NCBI GenBank assembly: GCA_001986395.2
Contig: MQVO02000114.1
Location: 1 to 28,360 of the forward strand
Direction: 5' to 3'
Source of the DNA: Irpex lacteus
Taxonomy: Eukaryota > Basidiomycota > Agaricomycetes > Polyporales > Irpicaceae
Length of the DNA stretch: 28,360 bases
Shown: piece by piece, positions 10,109-19,301 of the stretch
Layout of the letters: the number at the start of each line of letters is the position of its first letter
How positions within the stretch are numbered: position 1 is the stretch's first letter
Made by a program: the position numbers and the translations under genes
Notes under the pieces: model-generated
Database searches by the model: none
The model's input: only the letters and a program-made list of their open reading frames with translations
What the model was told of the DNA's origin: nothing

Positions 10109-11246
10109 TTTTATCGCACCCAAAGCCTGTATGTGTCACGTTCAATCTCTTGATAAACCTTCCATCTCTCCATTGCAACCAGCAACGAACTCGACCATCT
10201 TCCCCTCATGCACCCCCATTAGCTTCTGGCAGGTACCCCCAGACAGTGTTAGATATCACGCAGTGTGACGCGAGGGTCCTTGCGGTGTCTCGTGCAAGCT
10301 CATGCTGCAGGGAGGCGTAGCGACGGGGGTAAGAGGGGATAACTCTGAGGCATTGATGCAGTGAATCCATTGCGTTAGTCGTTGAGTGTTGATACTGATT
10401 GCTGTATGTCCAGGATGCCTGTCACTTCCCAGGGACGGTCAACCCAAGCTTGTTAGGATAGGCATCTTTCATGATGGGGTACTGACAGAGTATTGTCGTC
10501 TCCCCCCCATATCTGTGGACTCACCCTCTTCGTCGCCCCCATTCATCTTCAAGCCCATTGTCCGACTTGTCCCAGATCTACAAAACATACTCAGACAGCA
10601 CCGAAACATGCGCGATAGCATGCAGAACACACACGGTATCACACACCGACTGACCGGCGGAGGTACGGAGTGTTGCCTACAGAGTCAGACAAACAAGGCT
10701 GATGGTATGGATGAGGAATAGTCCGACGCCTTTGCGGAGTGAGTGGTCTGTTGGCTTGCCAAAATACGCTGGAATGCTTATCATGATGATACTGTATAGA
10801 TGAACAGAGCACAAGAATGCTACAGGCCCCGACTACATACTTAGTCAGTTTGTCAAGAACAAGAACGCAGAAGCTAGTCCCATCCGTACTCCGGCCGCCA
10901 AATCTACGTGAGTTCGTTGTATTGTCGTTGTATTGCTTCATTGTACGTCTATGCCAGTAGCAGTCGCTGCCAACTCACTTGTTGTTCTTAATATGAGATT
11001 ACGCGTAGACTGGTTGTTATATACAAGTCGTGAGTATCTACACTATATCTCGCTACATAAATCAAACTTTGTGTAATTAGTTTGATAATATCGCTGCCAA
11101 TATGCACGTTCAGAAATCGTATCCCGCCGCTTTGACGGCCCTGCTCACACAAGTCAGCAGTCACGCTAATACTAGACATACGCTGAACCCACTGGTAGCG
11201 GGTGCACCTGGACCTTCGTATCTCGGGCTATGGGCATCAAGTTCAA
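10109..11246. other. Intergenic, no supported gene
   Basis: About 1.1 kb without a supportable gene. The open frames (for example 10386-10721) are motif-free and show no consistent introns. No repeat shared with the rest of the window was noticed. Confidence 0.45.
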
Positions 11247-11299
11247 TTAGCCTGGCAAGCGGCCCTCCACTTCCCCCCCCCCCCCCTTTGCCAGGCTAA
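11247..11299. other. Hairpin with a 14-C loop tract
   Basis: TTAGCCTGGCAA (11247-11258) and TTGCCAGGCTAA (11288-11299) are a perfect 12-bp inverted repeat. The 29-nt loop contains 14 consecutive C (11273-11286). The structure could be a small foldback insertion or a replication-slippage site. It lies about 60 bp outside the Tc1-like element. Confidence 0.7.
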
Positions 11300-11357
11300 C
11301 AAGCCAAGATTTGCTTAGAGCCACATACCAGCGTTGTTCCGTTTAACGTTTAGTTTA

Positions 11358-12265
11358 CTAGTGGCGCCCAAAAGTTTGGAAACAGCGTCACTGGCAGGCG
11401 CCGTACCCCTCCAGCGTCGTATACTCTCGTCGTATTGGTGCACACTGCGGCGCACGGAAACATCGTTTTATGTACTAAATAATAGAATGGTATGCTTTCC
11501 TTTGAATAAATTTCAGGACCCCCTCTCTTTGATTTGAGGAGATATGGTACCAACTACACCCACATGAGCGGAAAAGTTACCGTGTTTCTTTCCTCAATAT
11601 CAACGCGCATTATCGACACAACAAACCACAGGGGTAGCCTGCGTTATGCAAAGATAGCTATGATTACATGTCTAGTCAAGAGCTATAACCATCGTTGAGT
11701 AATGACCACTATTTCATCCGACCACTAATACCGGCACAGAATCCAAGTGACTATCTCTCGTTTGATATGTGACTACCCTCTTCTATTCCATCCATGTGCC
11801 ATTTAAATGTCAATAGTACGTATATGTGCCACTTTTGACGCGTTCCTTCGGTGTATAGGGACACGACGACCGTAATACTGCCGGCGGCCACGGCAGGCTA
11901 CGTGGGGCGCGAAATTGTCGCTTCGATTGTCGGCTTACATTCGTGTAGAACACACTGATACTTGATATAAGTAGAATATACATGCATTAAATAAATTCAA
12001 TACTATATCTTTGTATTAGGTAGCGTAGTTCTGCTATAGTTCATGGGGATATGTTTCCTACCGGCTGACAGATGAATCAGGCTGTACATGGGGCAGCGGA
12101 AGGAAGGGACATTCATGCTTCTGGGATATAATTATAGGACATACAATAGTATACAAAATACAACATCTAGTCCACCAGATAAGTTTCCGACGTACGCGAC
12201 GTATATCCAGTGAACCAGCAGAGGCGAGTAACAAGCGCCGTTTCCAAACTTTTGGGCGCCACGAG
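11358..12265. mobile_element. Tc1/mariner-like non-autonomous element (908 bp)
   Basis: The ends are CTAGTGGCGCCCAAAAGTTT and the reverse complement of CTCGTGGCGCCCAAAAGTTT, with the match continuing through GGAAAC and more weakly for about 100 bp. Both ends are flanked by TA (11356-11357 and 12266-12267), as in Tc1/mariner insertions. The interior has no long frame or transposase motif. The termini are related to those of 5769-6468, so the two may share a mobilising family. The right flank directly abuts the inverted-repeat element at 12268. Confidence 0.85.
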
Positions 12266-12397
12266 TACACTCAGTCCTGACGCATTACGAAACACCTTGT
12301 GGTTGTCGTAGACAGTATATCTGTGCACAGCCTCTGCTGTAATGGTTTTGGTAACTTGTCCGTTCCGTCGCTCGTTCACGACGCTTCCTCACTAAGT

Positions 12398-12456
12398 GGC
12401 GCACAAAGCTGCTGGCCGGAACGCCGAAGGCGCGAAGACCTGCAACGATGTGCGCC
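12398..12456 (+). repeat. GC-rich palindrome, copy 1
   Basis: GGCGCACAAAGCTGCTGGCC, a GCGCC-like/GGCGC core with loop GAA, then GACCTGCAACGATGTGCGCC. The ends GGCGCACA and TGTGCGCC are perfect inverted repeats, so the 59-bp unit can fold end to end. Confidence 0.85.
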
Positions 12457-12810
12457 CCATACATTGATCCAAGTACTCTCTCTTTACCTTGCTGAACAAT
12501 AGCCGGGTAGCGGGTCTAGCTGCGAACACAGCGTTAGTGAATTATCCTCAAATCGGGTATCTTGTGTGGGGGAAAAATGGCCTCCTTGCACGTGACCAAA
12601 AATGACGGCTCCGCGGCCCAGTACCTCTCGGGTTCTTTCCGCGGTAGCCATTCTCGAGCGCTCTGCGAACAATTGAGGTTCACATCGCGAACGTTTTATA
12701 AGGCTAAATACATGGTTTGGTACTTATTGCCAGTGTTATTGCTGCAAAAACTAGCGGATATTGTGTACTGTCCGCGTATCATGTACTGCGCTTGTTGGGA
12801 GATGAACAAC

Positions 12811-12870
12811 GTGCGCATAAGTAGCTGCTGGTCGGAGCGCCAAGGCCGCGCAGACCTGCAGCGATGTGCT
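12811..12870 (+). repeat. GC-rich palindrome, copy 2
   Basis: GTGCGCATAAGTAGCTGCTG, then GTCGGAGCGCC and a divergent core, then GACCTGCAGCGATGTGCT. It lies in the centre of the 12268-13352 element. Confidence 0.8.
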
Positions 12871-13171
12871 AAGTTGGTCTTGCGATGATTTGAAGGTGAC
12901 TTGAGGCCTAGAGCCAGTTCTCTTTGTCTTACATATAGCATACAGTACGGCTCCCCCGGCTGTGCGATAAGTACTGTAAATATTGGGCCAGCTAACATTC
13001 GGCCAGCTACTTACTAACAACGGCGAAGCTAGCGCTTCAGAATAGCTGACTAAGACTATATAATTCACTAACGCTGCGTTCGCAGCTAGACCCGCTACCC
13101 AGCTATCGTTCAGCAAGGTAAAGAAAGGGTACTTCAAGTTGTATCGATGTACGCTATGCATATACAGTAAG

Positions 13172-13230
13172 GGCGCACATCGCTGCAGGCCTTCGCGCCT
13201 TCGGCGCTCCGGCCAGCAGCTTTGTGCGCC
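13172..13230 (-). repeat. GC-rich palindrome, copy 3
   Basis: The reverse complement reads GGCGCACAAAGCTGCTGGCC, GGAGCGCCGAAGGCGCG, GGCCTGCAGCGATGTGCGCC. This is the most complete copy and can serve as the consensus. It sits in the right arm of the long inverted repeat. Confidence 0.85.
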
Positions 13231-13576
13231 ACTTACACAGGACGCGTCGTGAACGAGCAACGGAACGACAAGGTACCAAAAATTCTCGAGCAGATACTGT
13301 GGACAACTATATTGCCTACGACAAGCACAAAATATTTCGTCAGTACTGAGTGCAGTAAGTACCCGCAGTACACACTTCCAACTTCCAAGCTTCGCAAGGT
13401 TGAGGACAGCAAGCGCGCAAAACAGTCACGTGAAAATCACGCCATTTTCTCGGGAAGTCACGAGCGTGCAGAATTCAGGTTCGATTTCGCCAACGTAGCG
13501 GGAATAAGCGCCCCGTAGACACGGATCATTCAAAGCTTGCTCAACTTGCCCTACTTCAAAACTTCAAAGCCTCAAG

Positions 13577-15288
13577 ATGGGGCCCCCCTCAGCCAAGAGC
13601 ATGTCACAGGATACTCAAGATATTATCAAGTTCCTCCGCTGGACGCGCAAAAATCGGGGAGATATCCCTCGCGCGATCATACCGTTTTGTTATCACTGGG
13701 TGCGTACCCCACCTCTCAGCACTCAACCCGGATACTCGAATTGTCATCGATGTTTCAGGACAAGATGGTGGAAGATCTATCTATCTCGAGAGAAGAATTC
13801 AATGACGACTTGGCTCTTCCCCTTTGGGAGTTCGTTGCAGCACTTGCCGCACGCACCGACGAGATAAAGGCGCAGGAACGTCACAGACTCACCAGCAACG
13901 AAACCCTCCGAGAAGCACTTCAGGCCCTAGTCTCCAGATGGCATGATTTGCCTGCCTTAAGCAATATCCACGATGTGGTTGAGTTTGGTTTTGACAACCT
14001 CTCCGCATATCTCCCGCCCGAATCAATGGAAGGAATGACTAACCGGAAGGCCAACCCGGATACAAAGCAACTGGGCGGGAAGTACAGGTGCATGGCGGGG
14101 CCGTTTTCAAAACCCGCCGAGTATAAAACGGTACATGCAATTTTTAGCGTATCTATCCGCACTGCTGATGCCTATCATCTGTACGCTCAATGGCCCCGCA
14201 GGAGAGTGTTGAGGTGGGTGCTATGAATTGAGTTTGGCTAGATATCGTCGCATAATACATCAATCTAGGGCTTTGCGGGCTCTTGCCAGGATACGCTGAC
14301 CGAGAGGGGCACTCAGGCAGTGGCAGAGAGCTCAGTATTTGGCGTATGTTTCCAAAGATTTTGATGACACCCCAAGCTGACCTTTCGTTGCTACAGACCG
14401 CCATGGATCTTGATAAGGTACTCGCATATAGTCAACTTCCATCAAGCACGTTATCACAATGCTATTACAGGTGTCGTCAAGATCATGGAGTGGTGGTCGC
14501 GGAAGCCCGGAGGCAGGTTTGTTGAATGGTCACATGCGGATAACCTCGCTGACGCGACCTGGTTTTGTATCAGGTTCCCACTGCTCGTATGGGCAGCATA
14601 TCTCTGGAGGACGGTCATGACCTGGCGCAGCCACTCCACAGGGAGGCCAAGGCAGTCCCCGATCTGACACCTATCAAGGAATCAATCCGCAATGACCGCG
14701 CTCACGCAGACAGGGTTATGTCGAGAGAGTCCACTGGCGAATATCTCACCTTAGGCGGTGATAACAGTCAAGTTTTCTGCGGATCTAGTGCACCGAAGGA
14801 TAGCCGCGAAAAACGTGAGGGCACGTCGCATGAGCCGTCCGCAGTGACCACGGCCGCCCCGTTAAATGACTCCAGGGCACCATCGCCTCTGACTGAAATG
14901 GAAGATGGTATGTGCGCATATTCTACCATGATCATTGCTTATATGTGATTATCAACAGACCTACTGCCCGATCAACCTAGCGACCGAAAGACGCCGGAGG
15001 GTATGCACACATATCCTCAGTCGACTTATTGCTCATATTGTACCATCAGTAACCCTATGGGTTGATGAAGTGGCAATCGGTCCTGAAGATAACGCACGTA
15101 CCTTGACCGACAGGGCAAGGAGGTTCTACGAGAATCGAATATCGCTCAAAAGGCAGCAAATACGTGACATTGTGATCGAGCTTGCTGGCCTCGAGTTCCA
15201 GGCGGAGATAGATGCGTTGCGCTTACAAGAGCTACTTCAGCCCGACAGGACAACGGTGTTAGGTAAGCGAAGCGCGGCTGACATATAG
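13577..15288 (+). CDS. Seven-exon hypothetical protein, apparently intact
   Basis: Function not recognised. Exons by splice signal and phase: 13577-13699, 13759-14217, 14269-14343, 14397-14516, 14574-14907, 14959-15000 and 15050-15288. The introns are 49-59 nt with GT-AG ends, several with CTGAC-like branch sites (for example before 14396 and 14573). All phases agree and give 463 aa without a stop. A 60-nt in-frame segment (14088-14147, GTGCAT to TTTTAG) may be an extra intron, giving 443 aa. Start at ATG 13577 (MGPPSAKSMSQDTQDI); ATG 13601 is also possible. The N-terminal third is hydrophilic and helical (EFNDDLALPLWEFVAALAAR), the middle includes LSNIHDVVEFGFDNLSAYLP, and a Ser/Thr/Pro-rich linker leads to a C-terminal probable coiled coil (YENRISLKRQQIRDIVIELA) ending GKRSAADI. 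There is no signal peptide or membrane segment. The intact state contrasts with the dead genes nearby. Exact exon choices in the middle are less certain than the last three exons. Confidence 0.75.
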
Positions 15289-16160
15289 CACAGTTCCTCC
15301 CACTTGAATTAGGAGACTCTTCGTGGCTGCTTTTGTGTATATTCTAATTTATAAATCAATCCTCCTTGCCGTACGCTCCAGCTCGCCCTCACATGCATTT
15401 GAATATGTGGGAATCACGTATGTTCTCTTCCCTATCATTCTCGATAAGCACGAGACACTTTCGCTTCTCTTCCCCGTTGGCACTGATCAACAAATCAATA
15501 ACAATGTTGCACTCGCTGTTTGAACCCGCTATACGCGGCTGCCCTATACTTGGCAACTCTAATCGGGGACTCGCGCGAGATCAAAAACGCCTCTATAATG
15601 TTCTGCATTAGAGAGGTTGCGCAAATCACACCGTGTGAAATTGTGTTGCGCGCCCATCATGTGTTGGTAAACGTGCATTGCGCGAAAGTGTGTGTTTTAT
15701 ACACGCCCGGCAAGTCCAGTCCTATTCACGTAAGAAAAATAAGCTATCAATAGTGGGTGCATATGTAGAGGTCCGCTGTGTGTTTTTGGGAGATTCTGCT
15801 AGCGGCTTGGGGACGGACGAGGAATGATACGAGAGGCCACGATCCCGTCACACATCACAGATAGACGCCGGATCCCACCGTGTGTAAGTTGTCGACGCTG
15901 TTCAACGTTATTAGCGAGGTCTCTGGCAGTTTTGATTTATCACAAGTATGGGTAAGTTTTCTGCTTGAGGCTTATATACATTAACTGGGATGTGCGAAGC
16001 TGGGTGACTCAAGGAAGAGGAGATAGTAGGGGACGCCGTCACGCAACGTCACGCTCACACGCGTGTGAGTCGCGCACGGGCGTTTGTGTTTTGCGCAACC
16101 TCTCTAAGGTAAGTATTATAGATCTCTTCCCCTTTAGATCTAGATTGTCCATGCATAATT
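15289..16160. other. 3' flank and intergenic sequence
   Basis: The first 100-200 bp is probably the 3' UTR of the seven-exon gene. The rest has only short overlapping open frames. No repeat or RNA gene is supported. Confidence 0.4.
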
Positions 16161-16220
16161 GCGGCCTATCCTTGAGGCAACTTCGCGCCTCCGGCGCTCC
16201 TGCCAGCAGCTTTGTGCACA
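16161..16220 (-). repeat. GC-rich palindrome, copy 4
   Basis: The reverse complement starts TGTGCACAAAGCTGCTGGCA, GGAGCGCCGGAGGCGCGAAG and then diverges in the 3' half. The core stem GCGCC-GGA-GGCGC is intact. Confidence 0.75.
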
Positions 16221-16337
16221 TGATATGAAAAACTCATACAAAACCTGGAAACAGGAAGCGGCTGCGACCAGACGAGAAGGAGAATGTAGTCTCGTTCCCA
16301 GACCCTCGACCACCGCTGAGACAGGGAGACAGGGGAG

Positions 16338-16368
16338 AGAAAACTTGCCATTTTATGGCAAGTTTTCT
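16338..16368. other. Perfect 14-bp hairpin, 3-nt loop
   Basis: AGAAAACTTGCCAT (16338-16351), loop TTT, ATGGCAAGTTTTCT (16355-16368). Such a compact perfect palindrome is unusual; it may be a small snapback insertion. No coding context was identified. Confidence 0.75.
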
Positions 16369-17308
16369 AGGCAGGCTGGAAACGGAGAGTGACGGGGCGT
16401 CTCAGCCGTCGGTCGAGGTCTTTTTGTCCCTAGCGGGTGTAGATCAATATAGACGCGCGAGCTCCACAGCCAAACAAACGGCAGATCTTTGAGCGTTTGT
16501 CTTATCTGTATGGCGCCTGATCACAAATTCCAGTAACGTGTCGTGTTTCGTTGGTAGAGACACATCACATTGTCCGACGTGTAAGATATGTGGCCTACAT
16601 CATAGTGCAACCAAAAATTAAACGTTTCGCTTATTAATTTTTCTCCAACCGCAACGAACTCCTATTCAAAAAGGACTTAAGCGCGAGAAGTCAATGAGCA
16701 CTATATGTCCACTTCTGACCGATGTTCCCAGTAACTGTAAAGGAGATAGGTACCAACGTTTTAGCGAGGCAATCCTCAGCACGTCTGGTCGTTTTGCCTC
16801 TATCCTGCACATACCTTGGCGAGTTAATGTCGCCAAAGAGGCTCTGACAGCTCATTAGAATGGAACCTGTTATTGAAGTCAGGGCTGGGTAGCCGAGGTC
16901 AATATTTCCTAATAAAAAGCATTCTGAGCCATTATTATTACGTTTTATAGACAAACAAGACACAGTTTGCAGTGGGTTGTCATTGTGAATCATCGCAGAG
17001 CCATGTGCAAGTCGATGATCTTATCTGCTGTGTTTGGCACCACCGATTCGGCACTAAATGTTACCTGCACATTGATCTACCCCCGCTACATACTTAGGAG
17101 CAAATAGACCAGACGATAAGGTGACGCCGCTGACAACATTCTCCGCCATCAGTTTCTCAAAGCGAGTCCTCTCAAAAACTTCCCATATTCGGCAGGTGCG
17201 TCAGCGCCTGCCCCCAGGAGCACCGCGACTGGAATGCTGGCAGCGAGCGGCATCTTATCGTCTGGATCCGAGACTTAGGAGAATGTTCTTGCTCCTAGAG
17301 CAAGCTTA
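16369..17308. other. Intergenic, possible minus-strand gene traces
   Basis: No gene is supported. On the minus strand, 17200-17066 reads IWEVFERTRFEKLMAENVVS then GVTLSSGLFAPKYVAGVDQC up to a GTAACA donor, and 16993-16691 is open with the block GNIDLGYPALTSITGSILMS. No splice combination joins them convincingly and no family is recognised. Confidence 0.3.
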
Positions 17309-17841
17309 CCACTCGACTCGCGAGTTAGCGAGGCAAACTCGCAAACCGAGTCGAGTTGAGTCTCAACTCGAGTCGACTCGCGAGTCGCTGATGGGGCTAC
17401 CTGATTGGCTAATAAGCACTTTTCTGTGATGTCGGTTCGCCTAGCCGTCTGACATTCAGTCCAGTTACATCAGCTGACGTCAAGTTCGGGCGTTGTCCTC
17501 CGAGCGCTAATATAGGGAACTGGCAGAGTGCCATGTCAGGCGCGTTCGACCGTACGCCCGTCATTGTTGACCGTTTTTGCTCGCGGGATAGCAAGTCTGT
17601 ACTTTCGAAAGGCAGGCTAAATGTTTTTGAGTCCATATTTGTGTGGTGTGGTGCTTTGAAGTCGATGAAAACTAATTCCTCAGGATGGCCGGGGAAATCC
17701 GAGACTCATGATCCCAACTTGATTGATAACTCCAGAAAGTACGGGAATCTCGGATTCCGGGCGTCCGGTCCATTCTGGGCAACGACTCGACTCGAATTAT
17801 CGAGTTTTCCGAGTTGATCAACTCGACTCGTGGCAATACTA
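17309..17841. repeat. GACTCG-rich transposon-like element (copy B)
   Basis: GACTCG/CGAGTC words are dense at both ends (17313-17387 and 17784-17830). The right end reads TAGTATTGCCACGAGTCGAG on the minus strand, matching copies A and C. Sequence from 17366 (CGAGTCGACTCGCGAGTCGC, then TGATGGGGCTACCTGATTGG) to about 17445 is repeated in direct orientation at 18739-18818. The left terminus is degenerate or truncated. There is no transposase. Internal open frames are treated as noncoding. Confidence 0.6.
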
Positions 17842-18728
17842 GTTTCTCGACATTCCGATTTCCTGAAATCGGTTCAACTTACGCCCCCGCAGAGAGACTC
17901 CACGTGACCATTTGTCCCGCCCTTAGCGCTGAATCACCCGCTACCTTTACTTTCGTCTCATTTCCTTGCATCTCCATCATATCCGTTTCCACTCCTGTAT
18001 ATAGGATATTTCGTACCTCTTGCTTCCTCTCTAATCTCAACGTGACAGTATTACGGTACTGTCTAAGTACTTGCGTCCCACTTATACTTATTTCTTCTTC
18101 GCCGCGTTAAATTAGCGCCCGGTTCAGTTCACCTCTCTTCGATCCTCGTATGAAACCCCCGCATGAAGCTGCTGGCTGAAGCGCCGGAGGCGCCAAGGCG
18201 TGCAGCGGCCCGGGCATGCACACATCTCGCATTTCTCGCTACTGGTTTCCACGTCCCTCGTGAAAACTCTTCATAGAAATCCATTTAAGCTGCGGCATGT
18301 GCAATCTGCCTCCACCTGCTTGTATACTGAGCAGGAAATCGGCCAGGCGTTAGCTCAACTATACTACGTTTGAAACTCCGGAGGGGGGGAGCCACCCCTA
18401 CTTACTTTATTAGGGCAACATCGGGTGATGGAATCCAGCTAGCAGCTGCCTGCAACGGCCAGCACCCTACGACGGACGACCCATTGGCACCGCTGTAGGC
18501 TTCGGAGTTTCGAGCAAGTGACCGCGCTCCGTTTGCTGCGGACTGACTCTCAGTTAGCAAGCTGGTAGTCTCTGATCCAGCCGTTGTGAGCTCTGTCCGA
18601 AAGAAGGAGGCAGCGGACACAGATAGAGCTAGACCTCCGCTGTTTGCGGCCTCCTTCTCCGAGTCAATGCGGAAAAGAGCTCTATGATGCCTGGTTCAAG
18701 ACTAGCAAGCTGGTAGCGGCATTGTAGT
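17842..18728. other. Intergenic with repeat fragments
   Basis: No gene is supported. It contains palindrome copy 5 and two of the three AGCAAGCTGGTA words. A minus-strand open frame at 18402-18620 is Ser/Ala-rich and has no motif. Confidence 0.4.
18161..18219 (+). repeat. GC-rich palindrome, copy 5
   Basis: GCATGAAGCTGCTGGCTGAA, core GCGCCGGAGGCGCC, then AAGGCGTGCAGCGGCCCGGG and CATGC. The ends GCATG and CATGC are inverted, so pairing is kept although the bases differ from the usual GCACA/TGTGC. Confidence 0.75.
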
Positions 18729-18960
18729 TAGTGTTGTCGACGAGTCGACTCGCGAGTCGCTGATGGGACTACTTACCTGATTGGCTAATGTGCACTTTTC
18801 TGTGATGTCGGTTCGCTCAGCCCAGTACTACAGTGTAGTTAAACCAGCCGGTCTGCCGCTCTGACCCGCGCCTCCTTTGCCTGTCTCGGTTAGCGCGCAT
18901 CAGCTTGAGAACTGGCTGGCGCCGAGTCTAACAAAGATCCGCTATTCCAGCAAGCTGGTA
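18556..18960 (+). repeat. Three exact copies of AGCAAGCTGGTA
   Basis: The 12-mer occurs at 18556-18567, 18704-18715 and 18949-18960. The second and third are followed closely by GCGG. The copies straddle the start of GACTCG-rich copy C. They may be remnants of a short duplicated unit. Confidence 0.6.
18729..18818 (+). repeat. GACTCG-rich transposon end (copy C)
   Basis: It starts TAGTGTTGTCGACGAGTCGA, then the palindrome GACTCGCGAGTC, and continues as TGATGGGACTACTTACCTGA and CTTTTCTGTGATGTCGGTTC, matching copy B from 17366. The right boundary is not visible. Confidence 0.6.
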
Positions 18961-19301
18961 TAGCGGGAATAAGGGAGCCCGCTCTTCGGGGTTCCTGGCG
19001 ACCTGTCAAAGTGCAGGAACTGCCTCTTCAGGTACGCCTTCGTTCACAGCCACATGTCGCTCTTGAAGCTTGACTCTTCGTCTGTTCTTCTGTGGAGTTA
19101 CGTTTTGTTTCAGCTGCCTTCGTAGGTGTACTACACATGTCGCAAATCTTCATATGCGCAACAATGGGGTCGTCGTGCTTTTCCTCCCATTTTCTGCGCC
19201 ACACTCATGTACTGACATCTCTGCACACTAGCATATTCTACGACCTCAGGCCCGCGATTTGAAGCTTGCGTCTCGCGCCATAATTTCAACCCATTTATAC
19301 A
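18819..19301. other. Intergenic, downstream of the cysteine-cluster gene
   Basis: No gene is supported. The last 150-200 bp probably contains the 3' UTR of the minus-strand gene that ends at 19302. Confidence 0.4.

Larger units (their letters stand above)
12268..13352. mobile_element. Long inverted-repeat (foldback-like) element
   Basis: The arms 12268-12545 and 13060-13352 are inverted copies of each other, starting CACTCAGT(C/A)CTGACG and ending at GCGTTAGTGAATTAT. Each arm carries one GC-rich palindrome (12398-12456, and 13172-13230 reversed). The 514-bp centre holds a third copy (12811-12870) and no gene. Arm similarity is high but broken by indels. The target duplication is unclear: GAGTA lies on the left and CAGTA on the right. 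The element could be a foldback transposon or a duplicated and inverted segment. Confidence 0.7.

Noticed and set aside
12751..13260. 169-codon minus-strand open frame
   Set aside because: It spans the centre and right arm of the inverted-repeat element and two GC-rich palindromes; the same peptide bits appear wherever the palindrome occurs.
17533..17817. 94-codon plus-strand open frame
   Set aside because: Lies wholly inside GACTCG-rich element B and has no protein-like motif.
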